From positions 25,730,001 to 25,794,000 of the forward strand of contig OU452201.1 in NCBI GenBank assembly GCA_911728435.2: a stretch of DNA of 64,000 nt, written 5' to 3'. The stretch comes from Apoderus coryli. Lineage: Eukaryota > Arthropoda > Insecta > Coleoptera > Attelabidae. Under the pieces are notes generated by a model. It saw only the letters and a list, made by a program, of their open reading frames with translations. It did no database searches and was not told the DNA's origin. The position numbers and the translations under genes were made by a program. Shown here one piece after another: positions 53,656-64,000 of the stretch (position 1 is its first letter; every line of letters starts with the position of its first letter).

Positions 53656-54689
53656 AGCAAACAAAAGAGCTCAGTTAAGTAGAGTATGTTTTATGTTATG
53701 CTAATAATTGTCAAATGCGTTAAGTTCAAAACACGATATTTATTACAGACACCTGTGTTCAAAATAAGCTAATGAATTACAACCATAGAGGAAGTTAATA
53801 AATTTAAATTAATTTGATTTACTTACTTGAAATGTTGTTGAGCTTTTGCTACATTTTTGCTGATAAGAGGGAATTTTTTTTTTTTAAATTAGGGGATATT
53901 TTTTATTGAATTTGAAATATTTTATCGTTTGTTTTGTTTGTAGATATTTCTTCATTGGTTAGGTATGTTATAAACCAGAGTTATGATAATGGAAATAGTG
54001 AAGAAGCCAATATACTTACTACTAATTGCAGATTTAAATTAATATATTTCCTGTTAATTTGCACCCAGATAATGAAGATAATATTCTTTAAATATGGCTA
54101 TTAAGATTAAATTAAATAACCTGAATAGTAGGCTTGCATTTTATTTTATTTTTAATTTGAAGTGCATAAACAAGAACATATTATTTGAGATCTAACCGTA
54201 AATTTATATATTCAACGGAGGCCCTAGTGCTCATAATTATATAGGTATGTTTCCAGTGCATTTGATATCAGCAGCTATTGCAATTAACTTTATATTTCCT
54301 ATTTCCGTTTTGTATTCCTAACAAGATCTTTATATAAAAACTGTTTTTACTGTATATACGTCTCGATATACTTTTGTTAAATAATCCTATTGTTATAGTA
54401 AGAAATGTTTACATAATATCTACATCAATGATATTTTTAATAATCATATTTAGTTAAAGCTAAATGACAATTTAATCTAAACCTGGTCTTAAAAACCGAA
54501 CGGGACAAGTTAGTGGAACGGAATTCCTCTCTATTTTTTGTTTTATTATGGAATATAATCAGTAGTCACAATACCGGAAAGGCTAAACGTTATACATATG
54601 TACAAATCTTTCATGTAGGTACCTACTATACAGTGCGTCACTAGTAAAGTTAGACTTAAAATAAACTAAAACAGATAACCCTAAAACAG

Positions 54690-54736
54690 AAAATTATTTC
54701 AGGTAGAAATAAATTACTTCTACCTGAAATAATTTT
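54690..54736. repeat. 19-bp perfect inverted repeat, 9-nt spacer
   Basis: Arms AAAATTATTTCAGGTAGAA (54690-54708) and its exact complement (54718-54736) around ATAAATTAC. Confidence 0.9.
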
Positions 54737-55639
54737 GTGGCATAAGGGGCAGTATAAGTGGGTGTAGCTAAACCTTATATAGATATTGAACAAATTGTTA
54801 CGTTCCATTATGAGCTTGCCTGATTACCATAGTATAATACACAAGCATAAATACCTACCTAGCACATCGCTGACAAGCTGATAAAACCGATATAAGTACC
54901 GTGCTAGTTTTTTAACGGGGAACATATGGGAAGATTAATTAATAATAAAACACCCTACTAATTTTGATCTACTATTGTTGATTTGTTTGTAACTTATGAC
55001 AGCAATATAAATTTGAAAGTTTTTTAAAATGAAACATAGACCGTTTTTCATTGCTGGCATAATTAATTTTACAACAATGTCGCCACACCATTATGTTACA
55101 TTTAGTTGTTTTTTGATTATCAATTTTTGATATTTTGCCTTAAATGGTCTATGCAATATTACCCGTTGAAAGTTTCAAGTTTGGTATTTTTTTAAATAGG
55201 ATATAAGGAATTTTAGACACACTGTATTTTTATTCAAACTTCACACTCGCTGACTCCATTGATAAACAATAGCATAATCCTACACTAAAATTAAGCACTT
55301 TTTCCATGTTAGTTTGAATACGTAAAAATATATACCTACGTAGTTAAAAGTTAAAACTTTGAACAGCCAGTAACCGACTGATGGGTGACCTGAAATTGGT
55401 TATGCGTGAAGGCATTAGAGAAGATAAAAAACTGCATTAATGCAAACTATCTAAACAAAGCATAAATTTGAATTAATTTAAGTACATTTTTATTTTAAGT
55501 GAAACATTATACACATTTATATTATCAATGTTTTATCACATTGCATACTTAAACCTATTTTAAATGTGATATTATTTGTGTTAGATGCGTATAGATATTT
55601 TATTGTTAAAAAAAATATATAAAAATTAATTTAGGGAGC

Positions 55640-56164
55640 TTTTGTCCCCTCCATTACATCGTCCAGTGTTATTTAACAGATCGTTTACGTACAGTATTTT
55701 TAACGTTTATAATAAAATTCCTAATCCATTTAAGTTTATGAAATTATATTAATTCAAACAAAACTCAGAGAATATTTGTATTCCGTCAGTAAGTATAGTT
55801 TAGATTTAATCTTATTCATTTCCTTACTTATTGAAATTCTTTGCGTGCCAATATTCATTTATTTATTTGATCTATGTGTTTGTTTTGTTTTCCTAGTTGT
55901 ATATTTCTCGTAAATTTGTTTTTTTTCTTTCGTGTATAATTTATTATTAGTATTATTTTCTTTTTGTATTATTTAAGGGTAGTGTAGGGTTAAAATTAAA
56001 TATCAGTATTTTACTGCCTTTTTAACTCTTTTTGTAGTTCCTATTAACATACTAAGTACATATAAATTTTTATTTTTCTTTGTTCTTACTTTTATATTAA
56101 TCATAGGATGTATTATTTATTTCATGTAATTCCAGAGCTACAAATAAACTAATTATTATTATTA
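55640..56164 (+). pseudogene. Non-LTR RT C-terminus plus family E 3' UTR and (ATT)n tail
   Basis: The frame near 55650-55760 reads LLSPPLHRPVLFNRSFTYSI, FNVYNKIPNPFKF, matching PPIHRTSMFERGFKYKIYKLYNAIP at the end of the 14-kb RT. After about 200 bp, 55978-56164 matches the 3' UTR at 47046-47244 and ends in AATAAAC..(ATT)n. So two elements share this UTR family and the RT end identifies it. Confidence 0.6.
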
Positions 56165-57400
56165 ATTCAGTGCCAGTCGTGTCATTAGCCGGTGTAGTAG
56201 TTGTTTTGCCATGTTCTCTAAATTTATACATAACATTTTAGATAGCGGGGGCAGATTAGACTCACATCGAAAAAATCTATATTCGCCTTCTTAATCTATA
56301 ATATACAGGATTCCTTAGTTGAAACATTTTAACACGTGCCCATGGAAGCATGAAAATCTATACAAAATTTGGTTCGGAATTTTTATTCGATGTTTAAACT
56401 CTTGGACAAATTCTCCGTTTTCCCCGGGAAATCGGCGCCTATGACAACCATTTTTCATACGAAGAGCTGTAGGAATTATTTTCGCGGTGTTGCCAATTGT
56501 AGAGAAAATGAAAATGAACATTTTTGTTAATAATATTTATTATAATACTTAATAAATAAGTCCATCTGGATTACTGCAGAGAATTGTACATTACTTCTTC
56601 GTTTTTGCAAACTGCAAACTCCTAAAACGATATTTTCGATTTTTGATCAATATCAATCGATCTGGATCACTGCAGGATTGTAGGTATACTACGTATTCGT
56701 TTTTGCAAACTCCTAAAATGATATTTTCGCATATTGAATACACTACAACACACAGATTTCCGCACGCACACTAAAATGTCCGTTTATTTTACTTAAATCG
56801 GTCATTTTTTTGCAACAAAGACTTGTCGCATAGCAAAAACCGAAAAATAGAAAGATACTCATTACAACGCCAGTAATAATATGTATCTATACAGTAAAAT
56901 GTTGTGCAGACGACGTTAAATGCTTGAAATTACTTCTTAAAGTTACACTAATTTCGTCTACTTCCATCCCGAAATGTAAACACAAAAAAAATAAAAAAAT
57001 AAAAAATACCCAAGGTTATTAAATCAGATCAGATGGGCTGATGTGTCTTGATCCGCTACCGCTCACCTCACTTGATTTTTTTTATAGATATGGAAGCGTA
57101 AATTTGTGATGTGACTATTTGTGTGCGTTTTTGTTACCCTTTGTGTTTTTCCTGATGGAGAGGACCCACCTTGCCGTGGTCGTCTGGGTGTGAACAAGAA
57201 GAGCGAGCAAGGGAAACCAAGAGATCCCCAGAAAGTTGAAAAATCATTGTTTTAAAGAAAACAGACACTAGTACAACATTCAGTGCTAGAGATATCCGAA
57301 AGGCGGCTGCTAACATAATATTTCGTATGATCGTAGTCACAATAATCATCTACATTCTGTGAACAACATTTTTCCTTTAAATGTGTGGTAAATCAACACA
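56165..57400. other. Stretch with a two-copy tandem repeat and a GC-rich block
   Basis: 56562-56640 and 56658-56729 are imperfect tandem copies (see repeat entry). At 57140-57350 a GC-richer block (GGAGAGGACCCACCTTGCCG) has frames broken by stops; it may be the 5' region of an I-like retrotransposon, but no motif proves it. Confidence 0.3.
56562..56729 (+). repeat. Tandem duplication, about 95-bp period, two copies
   Basis: ATCTGGAT-ACTGCAG, TTCGTTTTTGCAAACT and CTCCTAAAA-GATATTTTCG occur twice in the same order. The first copy has an extra GCAAACT duplication. Confidence 0.75.
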
Positions 57401-57419
57401 CATGGGAATATGGCGGTGT

Positions 57420-57880
57420 ATCATAACCTTTAACCTAATGCGTAATTTAAAAAGCCATATGATGGAAGAACTTCGGAGATGGGAAAAGGAACAACTTAAG
57501 TCCTACTGGAGAAACACTCCAGGCCTAAGAAAATCATAAAGGTTTATCAAACCTTCAGAGGCCAACGCAGGGAAGCATATCCAACTGGAGAGAAGCGACC
57601 TAAGGCGAATTACAGGCCTTTTTACGGGACACCACCCAGTGAAGTACCATCTCAAAAAGATGGGCCTAACCGAGGACGACCCTTGTCGGTTTTGCGAGGA
57701 CGCAACAGAGACAACAGAACACGTGTTCTGTGAATGCATGGCACTTTTCTGCAAAAGGCTAAAACACCTTGGAGGGGTGACCCGACAAGGCAAGGAATTT
57801 AGTCCCCAGAGAAATCATCAACTTCATGAAAAGTGTGGGACAGCTGGGCAATTCATAGATTAGAGTCATCATGTCGAAGT
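57420..57880 (+). pseudogene. I/R1-like retrotransposon C-terminus with CCHC knuckle
   Basis: Reads EELRRWEKEQLKSYWRNTPG, (stop) RFIKPSEANAG, LERSDLRRITGLFTGHHPVK, YHLKKMGLTEDDPCRFCEDA, TETTEHVFCECMAL, CKRLKHLGG. A frameshift near 57800 then leads to PREIINFMKSVGQLGN. C-x2-C..H-x4-C and the TGHHP segment parallel the 16.4-kb fragment. No RT or endonuclease part is present. Confidence 0.7.
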
Positions 57881-57889
57881 GAGGGGAGG

Positions 57890-58860
57890 CGACTCCGATA
57901 AAACAATCTACTATGCGTAATTTAAACTTCCGTTGGGCAGGCGGTCGTAGGCGTCGCGAAAAAGGGGGTTAATATGATTTACAAAAAAATTATTTTCAGC
58001 TTGAAAAAAAAACTTGGAAATTTTCTGAAAGGAGATTGTGTTAAAACTTATATTTGTCTCTACCTCAAGTTAAAATATAGCTAACCTTGTATAAATATAT
58101 TATTTCACTACCACTACTAAATTAAATTATTTAAATCAAATCGTCCGATAAAAAGCTTCAATATATTTCCATGAAATAATAATTGAATTCATCAAATACA
58201 TTTTGTATAGGTACCTGATCTATCAAATACCTTAGATAAATAAATTATCAACGCTAAATATGCCAAATGTACTAAACAGAAATAACAAAGTTTAATTTAC
58301 TTTATGTAACAGTGGTAAAGTATTATATGGTTTCTTCGATTTGAAAGAGCTAGCTGCAATGTAACTTTAATTTCCTCTCGGTTTGCTATCTACTTAGATA
58401 GAGTACCTACCTAATTTAATTTAATTATTGTCTATGTGGAATTTGTGGCTTCAAGACTACAAAGGTGATACGTGATACAGAAGTAACAAACAGAACAAGA
58501 ATGTTAAGTTATTCTCTAATGTAAAAGTTGTTGGTTTTCTTAACTTTCATTACTGAAGCCACAAAGCAACAACTATAATTGTGCTTCTTGATAAATACTT
58601 ATATTTCTAATTCTTTACTGCATAAGCTCCTAGTTAAAAAAAAAAAAAACAGTTTTTCGAATTTCAAGTCAGAATTATTATTCTTAAATATTCTTGGTAT
58701 GTTGAAAAAGATTTTAAATTTTAATCTCCTAAACGCAGCAACAAATGAAAAAAATACAAGGGATAAAAAAGTTGTAATTTTAGTAGCTTTATCTCATGAC
58801 AATATCGAAATTAAATTACAGTCAGTGGCGTACATTTTTTTGTCAATAATTTTTATTAAG
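57890..58860. other. AT-rich stretch
   Basis: The 97-codon plus-strand frame at 58579-58872 is lysine/asparagine-rich and runs into a dispersed repeat; I do not consider it a gene. Confidence 0.4.
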
Positions 58861-58864
58861 TTGT

Positions 58865-59143
58865 CTCCCTAACGCCACTGGACTTAATAATTATGATCTA
58901 GTTAGCACCATATAAACTCCCTATTTTTAGCACTAACACTGCCAAATTTCAAAGAAATCGGCAAGAAGATATTTGATTTAATTAAAAAAAAAACCGATAT
59001 TTACAAAAATACTTTAACACCTTGTACCTTGGAAACAATACATTTCCGGACGTATGTTTATGAGAACTTTTTTTCAGTAAATGACCTAAAAAATCACCCC
59101 ACTAAATATTGCCGCGTCTTTTTGAAACACTCTGTATAATTTG
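58865..59143 (-). repeat. Dispersed repeat family C, copy 2
   Basis: Inverted partner of 23058-23340. The outer end reads ACAGAGTGTTTCAAAAAGAC in reverse complement. Confidence 0.75.
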
Positions 59144-59754
59144 TTTAGGCAAAAACAGCATTAAGAAACAAACGAAAATATGGCTTAACATAATAAATTG
59201 TCTCAAAACTGATCCGATGAAACAAATAGACAGCGTTTTGGAACATTTTTTATTAAACTAATATTGAAAAATGAAATTGTGGTAGGGTACAATTTGATAA
59301 ATTATTTTCTTTAATAAACTAAATATTATTACGTGAAACATAGCTTTGTGTGGTATCATCGGAAAGCCTTTTTCAATGGTTTTATTATGAAGAATCACAA
59401 GAAGGGGGTTGCCATTTAATAAGTTACTACTAGTTTATTAATAATTTTAGTTCCCCCTCTGGATTAGAGAAGTCGTTTCGACCGATTTTTGAAATTTTGT
59501 TTGGTTCATGAGATGTGTGTGTAAATTTTTAAATTGACACACTGTATATAAGAATCGATAGGCTAACGTTGACGTCTTATTAATAACAAATTGTATGCGT
59601 AAAGTTATTTTTTTTGTGCAAAATTAAAAAGTTGGTGACCATAATATTATTTTATGAAAATATGTTTTAATTTATTTTTACTACCCCGCACAGTGCTTTT
59701 TGAATAAAATAGTTTGTAACGTTAGTTTATTGGGAATAATGCAATAATTAGAAT
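59144..59754. other. Non-coding stretch with a transposon-tip-like word
   Basis: AATTGACACACTGTATATA near 59532-59550 and CACTCTGTATA near 59131 resemble mariner/Tc1 tips. No ORF. Confidence 0.35.
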
Positions 59755-59850
59755 TCTGTTTCGTTACGCAGGTAATATATTTTTAATTATATCTTGTCGG
59801 GGAAGTTTTGGGGCGACACAACCGATTTTTGATTTTATTTCCATGATCAG
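59755..59850 (+). repeat. Dispersed repeat family F, copy 2
   Basis: Direct partner of 51162-51250. Confidence 0.65.
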
Positions 59851-60970
59851 CATTTATTATGAAATTTCCTTCAAATCCTAAGTAACATGTCGGGTTATAT
59901 TTTTTCAGTTTAATGGCGTAACTAATTCTAAGTTAAATAGTTTCCAGGATGCAGGTTAATTTTTTGCCATTTTCGCGTGGATAACTTTACTGCTATCATA
60001 GAATATTTCGATAAATTTCTTGCGTCTCTATTAATGAAACAACGTTGACATTTTAATCATCCGCGTCAAACTAAACGTATCCGTTTGGTGGGCAGTTTTG
60101 TTTACAATAACATTCTAATATTTTATAATTTTTTTATACATTTCGCACAATTGTTTGGCTATTTGACATAATATCGCTAATTGTATTCCGCGGTACCTAT
60201 ATTGTAACCGTAGATGCATATCACCACAGTGTATAATTAATGAAATATCTGCTAAAAAGAATTTAATAAACATGTCGGGTAACAATAAGTCAAGATCGGC
60301 TACAAATAATAATAAAAAAAATTCCATGGCCCAGTTTTGAACTCGATTACGATTACGAAGACTTAACGTTAACACATAGGCCAATATAGGTATACCATGA
60401 TTGGTTTTTTAAAATTGTGGTTAAATGCAGACGCACAGAACCTGACGTCGCGTCGGTAAAATAGACATATTCGAATGCCAAATGTGACAATTTGTATCAT
60501 TTAAAAACAATTGTGCCAGATTTAATTCAGTTGAAGGTTTCGCTCGATATTATGCACAGTAATTTTGTAACTTTTTCCATAAAGTATCAATCAAAATATG
60601 ATATGTTAACAACATTTTATCTTCTATAGGGGTGAATTTACTTAACTAAAGCACAAATGTTTAATAAAACACATTTGAAAGCAAATATATGAAACACAGC
60701 CATTTCGATTTGACATACTAGCGCTTGCGAGTGAATATTGCCACATTGTCGTTGAAAATATCTTTGCATTTTCGTATGCCTTTATTCTGAAACGGTGTTC
60801 GATATCCAATCTTGCAATTTTTTTATTTCTAATTTTTCAATAAAGTACCTAGTTGGTAGTTGGGTTGGGTTAGCTTAGCATGTTATTATTTTTATTTTTA
60901 AACTAAAATTATAAAAATATAAGTAATAGTGCATATAGATTTTAAATCTTTGACGAAAACATTTCGTTAT
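59851..60970. other. AT-rich stretch, no gene recognised
   Basis: A minus-strand 89-codon frame (60115-60384) and a short plus-strand MSGNNKSRSATNNNKKNSMA frame (60272) lack motifs. The right part may contain the left end of the next transposase's element, but no matching TIR was found. Confidence 0.35.
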
Positions 60971-60974
60971 CCAG

Positions 60975-61652
60975 ATGGTTATAGCAAGATTAGCATTTTG
61001 TCAAGAATTTTTGGATTTGCATCAACGAGAAATTTACAGTCTCCTAATGACCGACGAAGTAAGTTTTTATTTGAACGGCATGGTCAATAATCAGAATTTT
61101 AGATACTGGCCAAATGGAAATCCTCGTGAAATCTTTACACAGAACCTTCATAATCCAAAAGTTGATGTGTGGTTTGGTATTATTGGCCCTTATTTTTTAG
61201 GAGCAAAATAACCGCGCTGTAACAGCAACATCCGAGCGCTACGTTAATATCCTAGACACATTTCGCATATCAGAATTAAATAGACAAGGATTACTAAACA
61301 ATGCCTTACTATTCCAACAAGATGGTGTAACAGCTCCACCGCCAGAAACTCAATTACGGTCCTGCGAGAAATGTTTTATGGCCGACTCATTTCTCGATTC
61401 GGAGATTTGCCTTGGCCTTCGAGGTCCCCCGACTTAACGGCACCCGATTTTTTCCTGTGGGGATATTTAAAAGTCAAAGTGTATGCGAGTCGTCCAGGTA
61501 CAATCGAGGAAGTGAAAGTCAAAATTCGTGAAGAAGTTGAAGGAATAGACGAACGGTTGTTACGCCGTGTAATGAACCACTTTTTATCTAATATTGAAAA
61601 ATCTGTTGAAGTTGGTGGACGTCATTTAGAAGACGTGATTTTTAAAAGTTAG
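60975..61652 (+). pseudogene. IS630/Tc1-mariner transposase DDE region, frameshifted
   Basis: Reads RLAFCQEFLDLHQREIYSLL, MTDEVSFYLNGMVNNQNFRY, PKVDVWFGIIGPYFLGA; after a frameshift near 61205, RAVTATSERYVNILDTFRIS and NALLFQQDGVTA; after another near 61340, MFYGRLISRFGDLPWPSRSP, DLTAPDFFLWGYLKVKVYAS, RRVMNHFLSNIEKSVEVGGR and HLEDVIF. All three catalytic Asp are present. The second and third are about 122 nt apart, consistent with 41 residues after one lost base. The N-terminal HTH half is missing. Confidence 0.8.
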
Positions 61653-61659
61653 AATTAAA

Positions 61660-62825
61660 TTAGCCAAATATTTATAAGTTATCATAAATCCCAAAGAGTT
61701 AGCTGTAATTTAGTAAAATAAAAACTTTGTTTTGTTAACTAAAACAAAATTAATTCAAATATTGAAATGGGTAGTCTATTATGAGGAACCAAACCTGTAT
61801 TATTGAAGTTGGATAATTTTTTTTTTAATAAAGTATCTAAACATATTCTGTTTGTAAACATATTGTGTACTGTGTGGGTTTGTTGAGGGAAATGTGCTGG
61901 AATGTGTTTGTGGTGAAATTAAAAAAAAAAAGTCTGACAGCAGAGCATAGGTTGGACCTTGCAAGTTAGTATGTTGTTTAGACCAGTACACTTCCATAAG
62001 AAAAATACACACTTCTTTTTTCTACTCTAATGACAATACTTTTGATGAAAAAATTGACGATTTGGGAACTATTATAATAACAGCTTAAAATACAATATGA
62101 CTGGACGTTCCTGCGCTGATAGTGGCAGCACATTTGAGTAATAATCGTGAATATCTGTGCTTTTATCGATAGGTATCTCAAAATACAAAAGTTTTTCACT
62201 CTAAACCCCTTAAAAAAGTTCCAAAAACGATTCCACCAAACTCATTCGGTAGTACCTACTTATACCTAGTTACAATAACTTTACAACGTGTTTATAGATC
62301 GTAACATACTAAGTAAGACTGCAAAACAGGAAACAGTAATTACAGTCATTATATGTGTATAATTATTGTTACATACATACTTATATGCATTTATTTAGGT
62401 AGGTATTTATTTTTTATGAATCAAGGCCAAGAAATGCATAATAGCTAAGTATAAAATAAGTAGTTACGAAATAAGTGTCTTTTAGGCACGCGCTGTGACA
62501 TCACGTCGAGGGATAAAAGACAGTGTGTATAATCTATAAAATAATAATGTCGAGGTACCTACAGTACCTTCCATTTTACATTTATTTCTTTGCTGATGAG
62601 TAGAAAAACCTTGGAATCCTACTTCTTTTTGTACGATGAATTCCATATACACTAGGCTGTCATTTAATAATTCTATGATGTAGGTATTTAAAAAAGCATT
62701 TATTTCATAATACATAAATATTACTTAAAGTACATTGAAAAGTTTTTCAAGGTACCTAATATTTTTCAAAAGATCTTGAGAATACAATTCAATTTCTCTA
62801 TTGTTGAAAGTGTACAAAACACATA
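61660..62825. other. AT-rich stretch, no gene recognised
   Basis: Minus-strand frames at 61800-62199 and 62482-62715 lack motifs. Confidence 0.45.
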
Positions 62826-62828
62826 TTC

Positions 62829-63280
62829 AGGGTGTCCCACCGATCTGTATATAGAAAACTATACCTACATAGGAGAATTTTGAAAATTTGACAGTTAAAC
62901 TTTCTCGACGGGAGCAGATGAGGTAATATATTTATAAGTTATTCACACTTCCGGTTATATCAAATGGAACATCGTATATATTATTACAGTTTTACATTCT
63001 ACATAGAATTTTAACTAGACATTGTGTATCATGTCCTATACCGAAGGCTTACCGTTTCTGACTTATTTAAGGTTTTACAAATGTCACATGAAGATTCTTT
63101 AAATTTGTTTATTATTTATGGACAATGTGCTAAAGTAATATCAAGAACATGGACAACAACGGAAGCCATCACAATATGCTGTTAAACAAATTATTGAAAA
63201 TTTTCAGAAATTCTGACATCTCAAGATACCAATGTAATATTTAATTTAAAAAGGAAAACACTAACTGTAAAACAATTCAA
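62829..63280 (+). pseudogene. Left end and HTH fragment of an IS630/Tc1-type element
   Basis: CAGGGTGTCCCACCG at 62829 is a TIR-like tip. About 250 bp on, frames read SHEDSLNLFIIYGQCAKVIS, then QYAVKQIIENFQK with a frameshift between, as in the first helix-turn-helix of these transposases. The rest is lost; a minus-strand transposase relic follows, so the two probably come from different insertions. Confidence 0.45.
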
Positions 63281-63319
63281 AGACATAGGTATACTTTCTA
63301 AAGCAAATGTTCGAATTGA

Positions 63320-64000
63320 CGAACTTCGACTTCAAGGCATTTTACGCTGCTGAGCAACAATTGTTCATGAGTCGCTCTTCTTATGGACTCACGTCTTAAG
63401 TTTACAAATTCATTTCGCACTCGTTGCATACAATCTTCCATATTTGTTACGGGCGTATTATATACCTACTCGAGTTCTAATTGTGCCCTATAAATAAAAA
63501 AAGCACAGAAAGATCTGGGGAGCGTGTTGGCCACAGAAAAGGAACATTGTTGGCTATCCATCGATCATCAAAAGCGTTTCGCACAAAATCATCGATTTCT
63601 ATAACCAGCCAAATTTTCTAAATAGTTGGCTTCCCAATCACGCAATATGTACAAATAGCCCTCGCCTGCAAAGATAATAACAATATTGTGCATCAAGGAT
63701 AATTAAAATTATAGCTTACCATTTACATTTTCTTGATAAAATTTCAATGCCACAACGCCGTCGTTTCTGATTGCACAATAAACATTGAAATGCTAACATT
63801 CTTCAAAATTCTGTTGTCTATACGTATGCTTATTTTCAATACTCTAATAATGCGTATTGTGTCGATTAAATTTTGTAAATTTCGCCTCGTCCTCGGTCGG
63901 TCCAACTAATATTACTTAAAAATTATTGTTTTGTTGCGCCTCCGTTAAAATAAATTCACAGAATGCCAATCGTCTGGAAAAATCCGCCTCTTTTAGATGC
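63320..64000 (-). pseudogene. IS630/Tc1-type transposase relic with a spliceosomal-type intron
   Basis: From the right edge the minus strand reads DEAKFTKF (after a break), KHTYRQQNFEEC, HFNVYCAIRNDGVVALKFYQ, ENVN, then a 54-bp GT-AG interval (63719-63666), then GEGYLYILRDWEANYLENLA, FDDRWIANNVPFLWPTRSPD and RVRNEFVNLRRESIRRATHE. The order follows the first Asp region, the linker, and the WP-RSPD third-Asp box. The second Asp region appears deleted, and stops and frameshifts occur. The element runs off the window. Confidence 0.6.
63666..63719 (-). other. Putative 54-bp intron in a transposase relic
   Basis: Donor G|GTAAGCT, acceptor TTATTATCTTTGCAG. Removing it joins ..AATG and GCGAGG.. in frame as V-N-G-E-G-Y, matching the conserved NG-Y of related transposases. 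Confidence 0.5.

Larger units (their letters stand above)
51251..55630. other. Long AT-rich region with only short unassigned ORFs
   Basis: Candidates examined: 51899-52096 plus strand, 65 codons, with a hydrophobic start MFLVLVYFVWCHQC that could be a short signal sequence; 52216-52431 minus strand, 71 codons, GC-richer (TTLPLADSTLLRGAPTIAGK); and an acidic frame near 52980-53130 (LGQDDDSETDDNYDDQVEEI). None has a recognisable domain or supporting splice sites. Hairpins at 53614 and 54690 are listed separately. Confidence 0.4.

Noticed and set aside
58579..58872. 97-codon lysine-rich ORF
   Set aside because: Low-complexity AT-driven composition, and its 3' part is a dispersed repeat shared with 23 kb in the opposite orientation.

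Overview
The window is AT-rich eukaryotic DNA that looks like an insect nuclear genome. It has no bacterial-type operons, very long non-coding stretches, GT-AG introns, and a dense mixture of insect-type mobile elements: Tc1/mariner, hAT, piggyBac, PIF/Harbinger, Penelope-like and several non-LTR retrotransposon lineages. The frequent TAGGTACCTA-like words and the transposase types fit Coleoptera or Hemiptera, but the order cannot be fixed from sequence alone.

Layout. 0-4 kb: a non-LTR reverse transcriptase fragment split by a piggyBac remnant, a tRNA-Ala-like relic, a second RT remnant and a 65-bp minisatellite. 5-12 kb: retrotransposon tails, a decayed transposase, and a nearly complete 4-kb non-LTR element (7.7-11.7 kb) with a PHD-finger ORF1 and an endonuclease/RT ORF2. 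12-22 kb: two hAT elements with matching 8-bp target duplications, an RT copy with a single nonsense codon, a Penelope-like GIY-YIG endonuclease followed by a hammerhead-like hairpin, a 397-bp foldback element, and a TIR element carrying a nested MITE. 22-33 kb: MITEs with long palindromes, a nested set of Tc1/mariner and Penelope pieces, and a textbook hammerhead ribozyme motif at 29.3 kb. 34-42 kb: a broken mariner, an apparently intact 2.09-kb IS630/Tc1-mariner element with TIRs of about 350 bp, an RTE endonuclease piece, and a split THAP-domain gene. 42-64 kb: further transposase and RT relics, a PIF/Harbinger remnant with both its Myb/SANT and transposase genes, paired dispersed repeats and several perfect hairpins.

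Host genes are sparse. The best candidate is the THAP-domain gene on the minus strand (about 39.65-41.09 kb), with five clear splice junction pairs and probable frame lesions in its last exons. Weaker candidates are two phase-compatible exons on the minus strand (22.15 and 19.36 kb), two phase-compatible exons on the plus strand (27.8 and 32.8 kb) and a few isolated exon-like ORFs. None could be named.

Most coding sequence is therefore transposon-derived and broken. Elements that could still act or be mobilised are the 36.4-38.5 kb transposon and, structurally, the hammerhead-bearing element. Boundaries were read by eye; no database search, alignment program or folding program was run.
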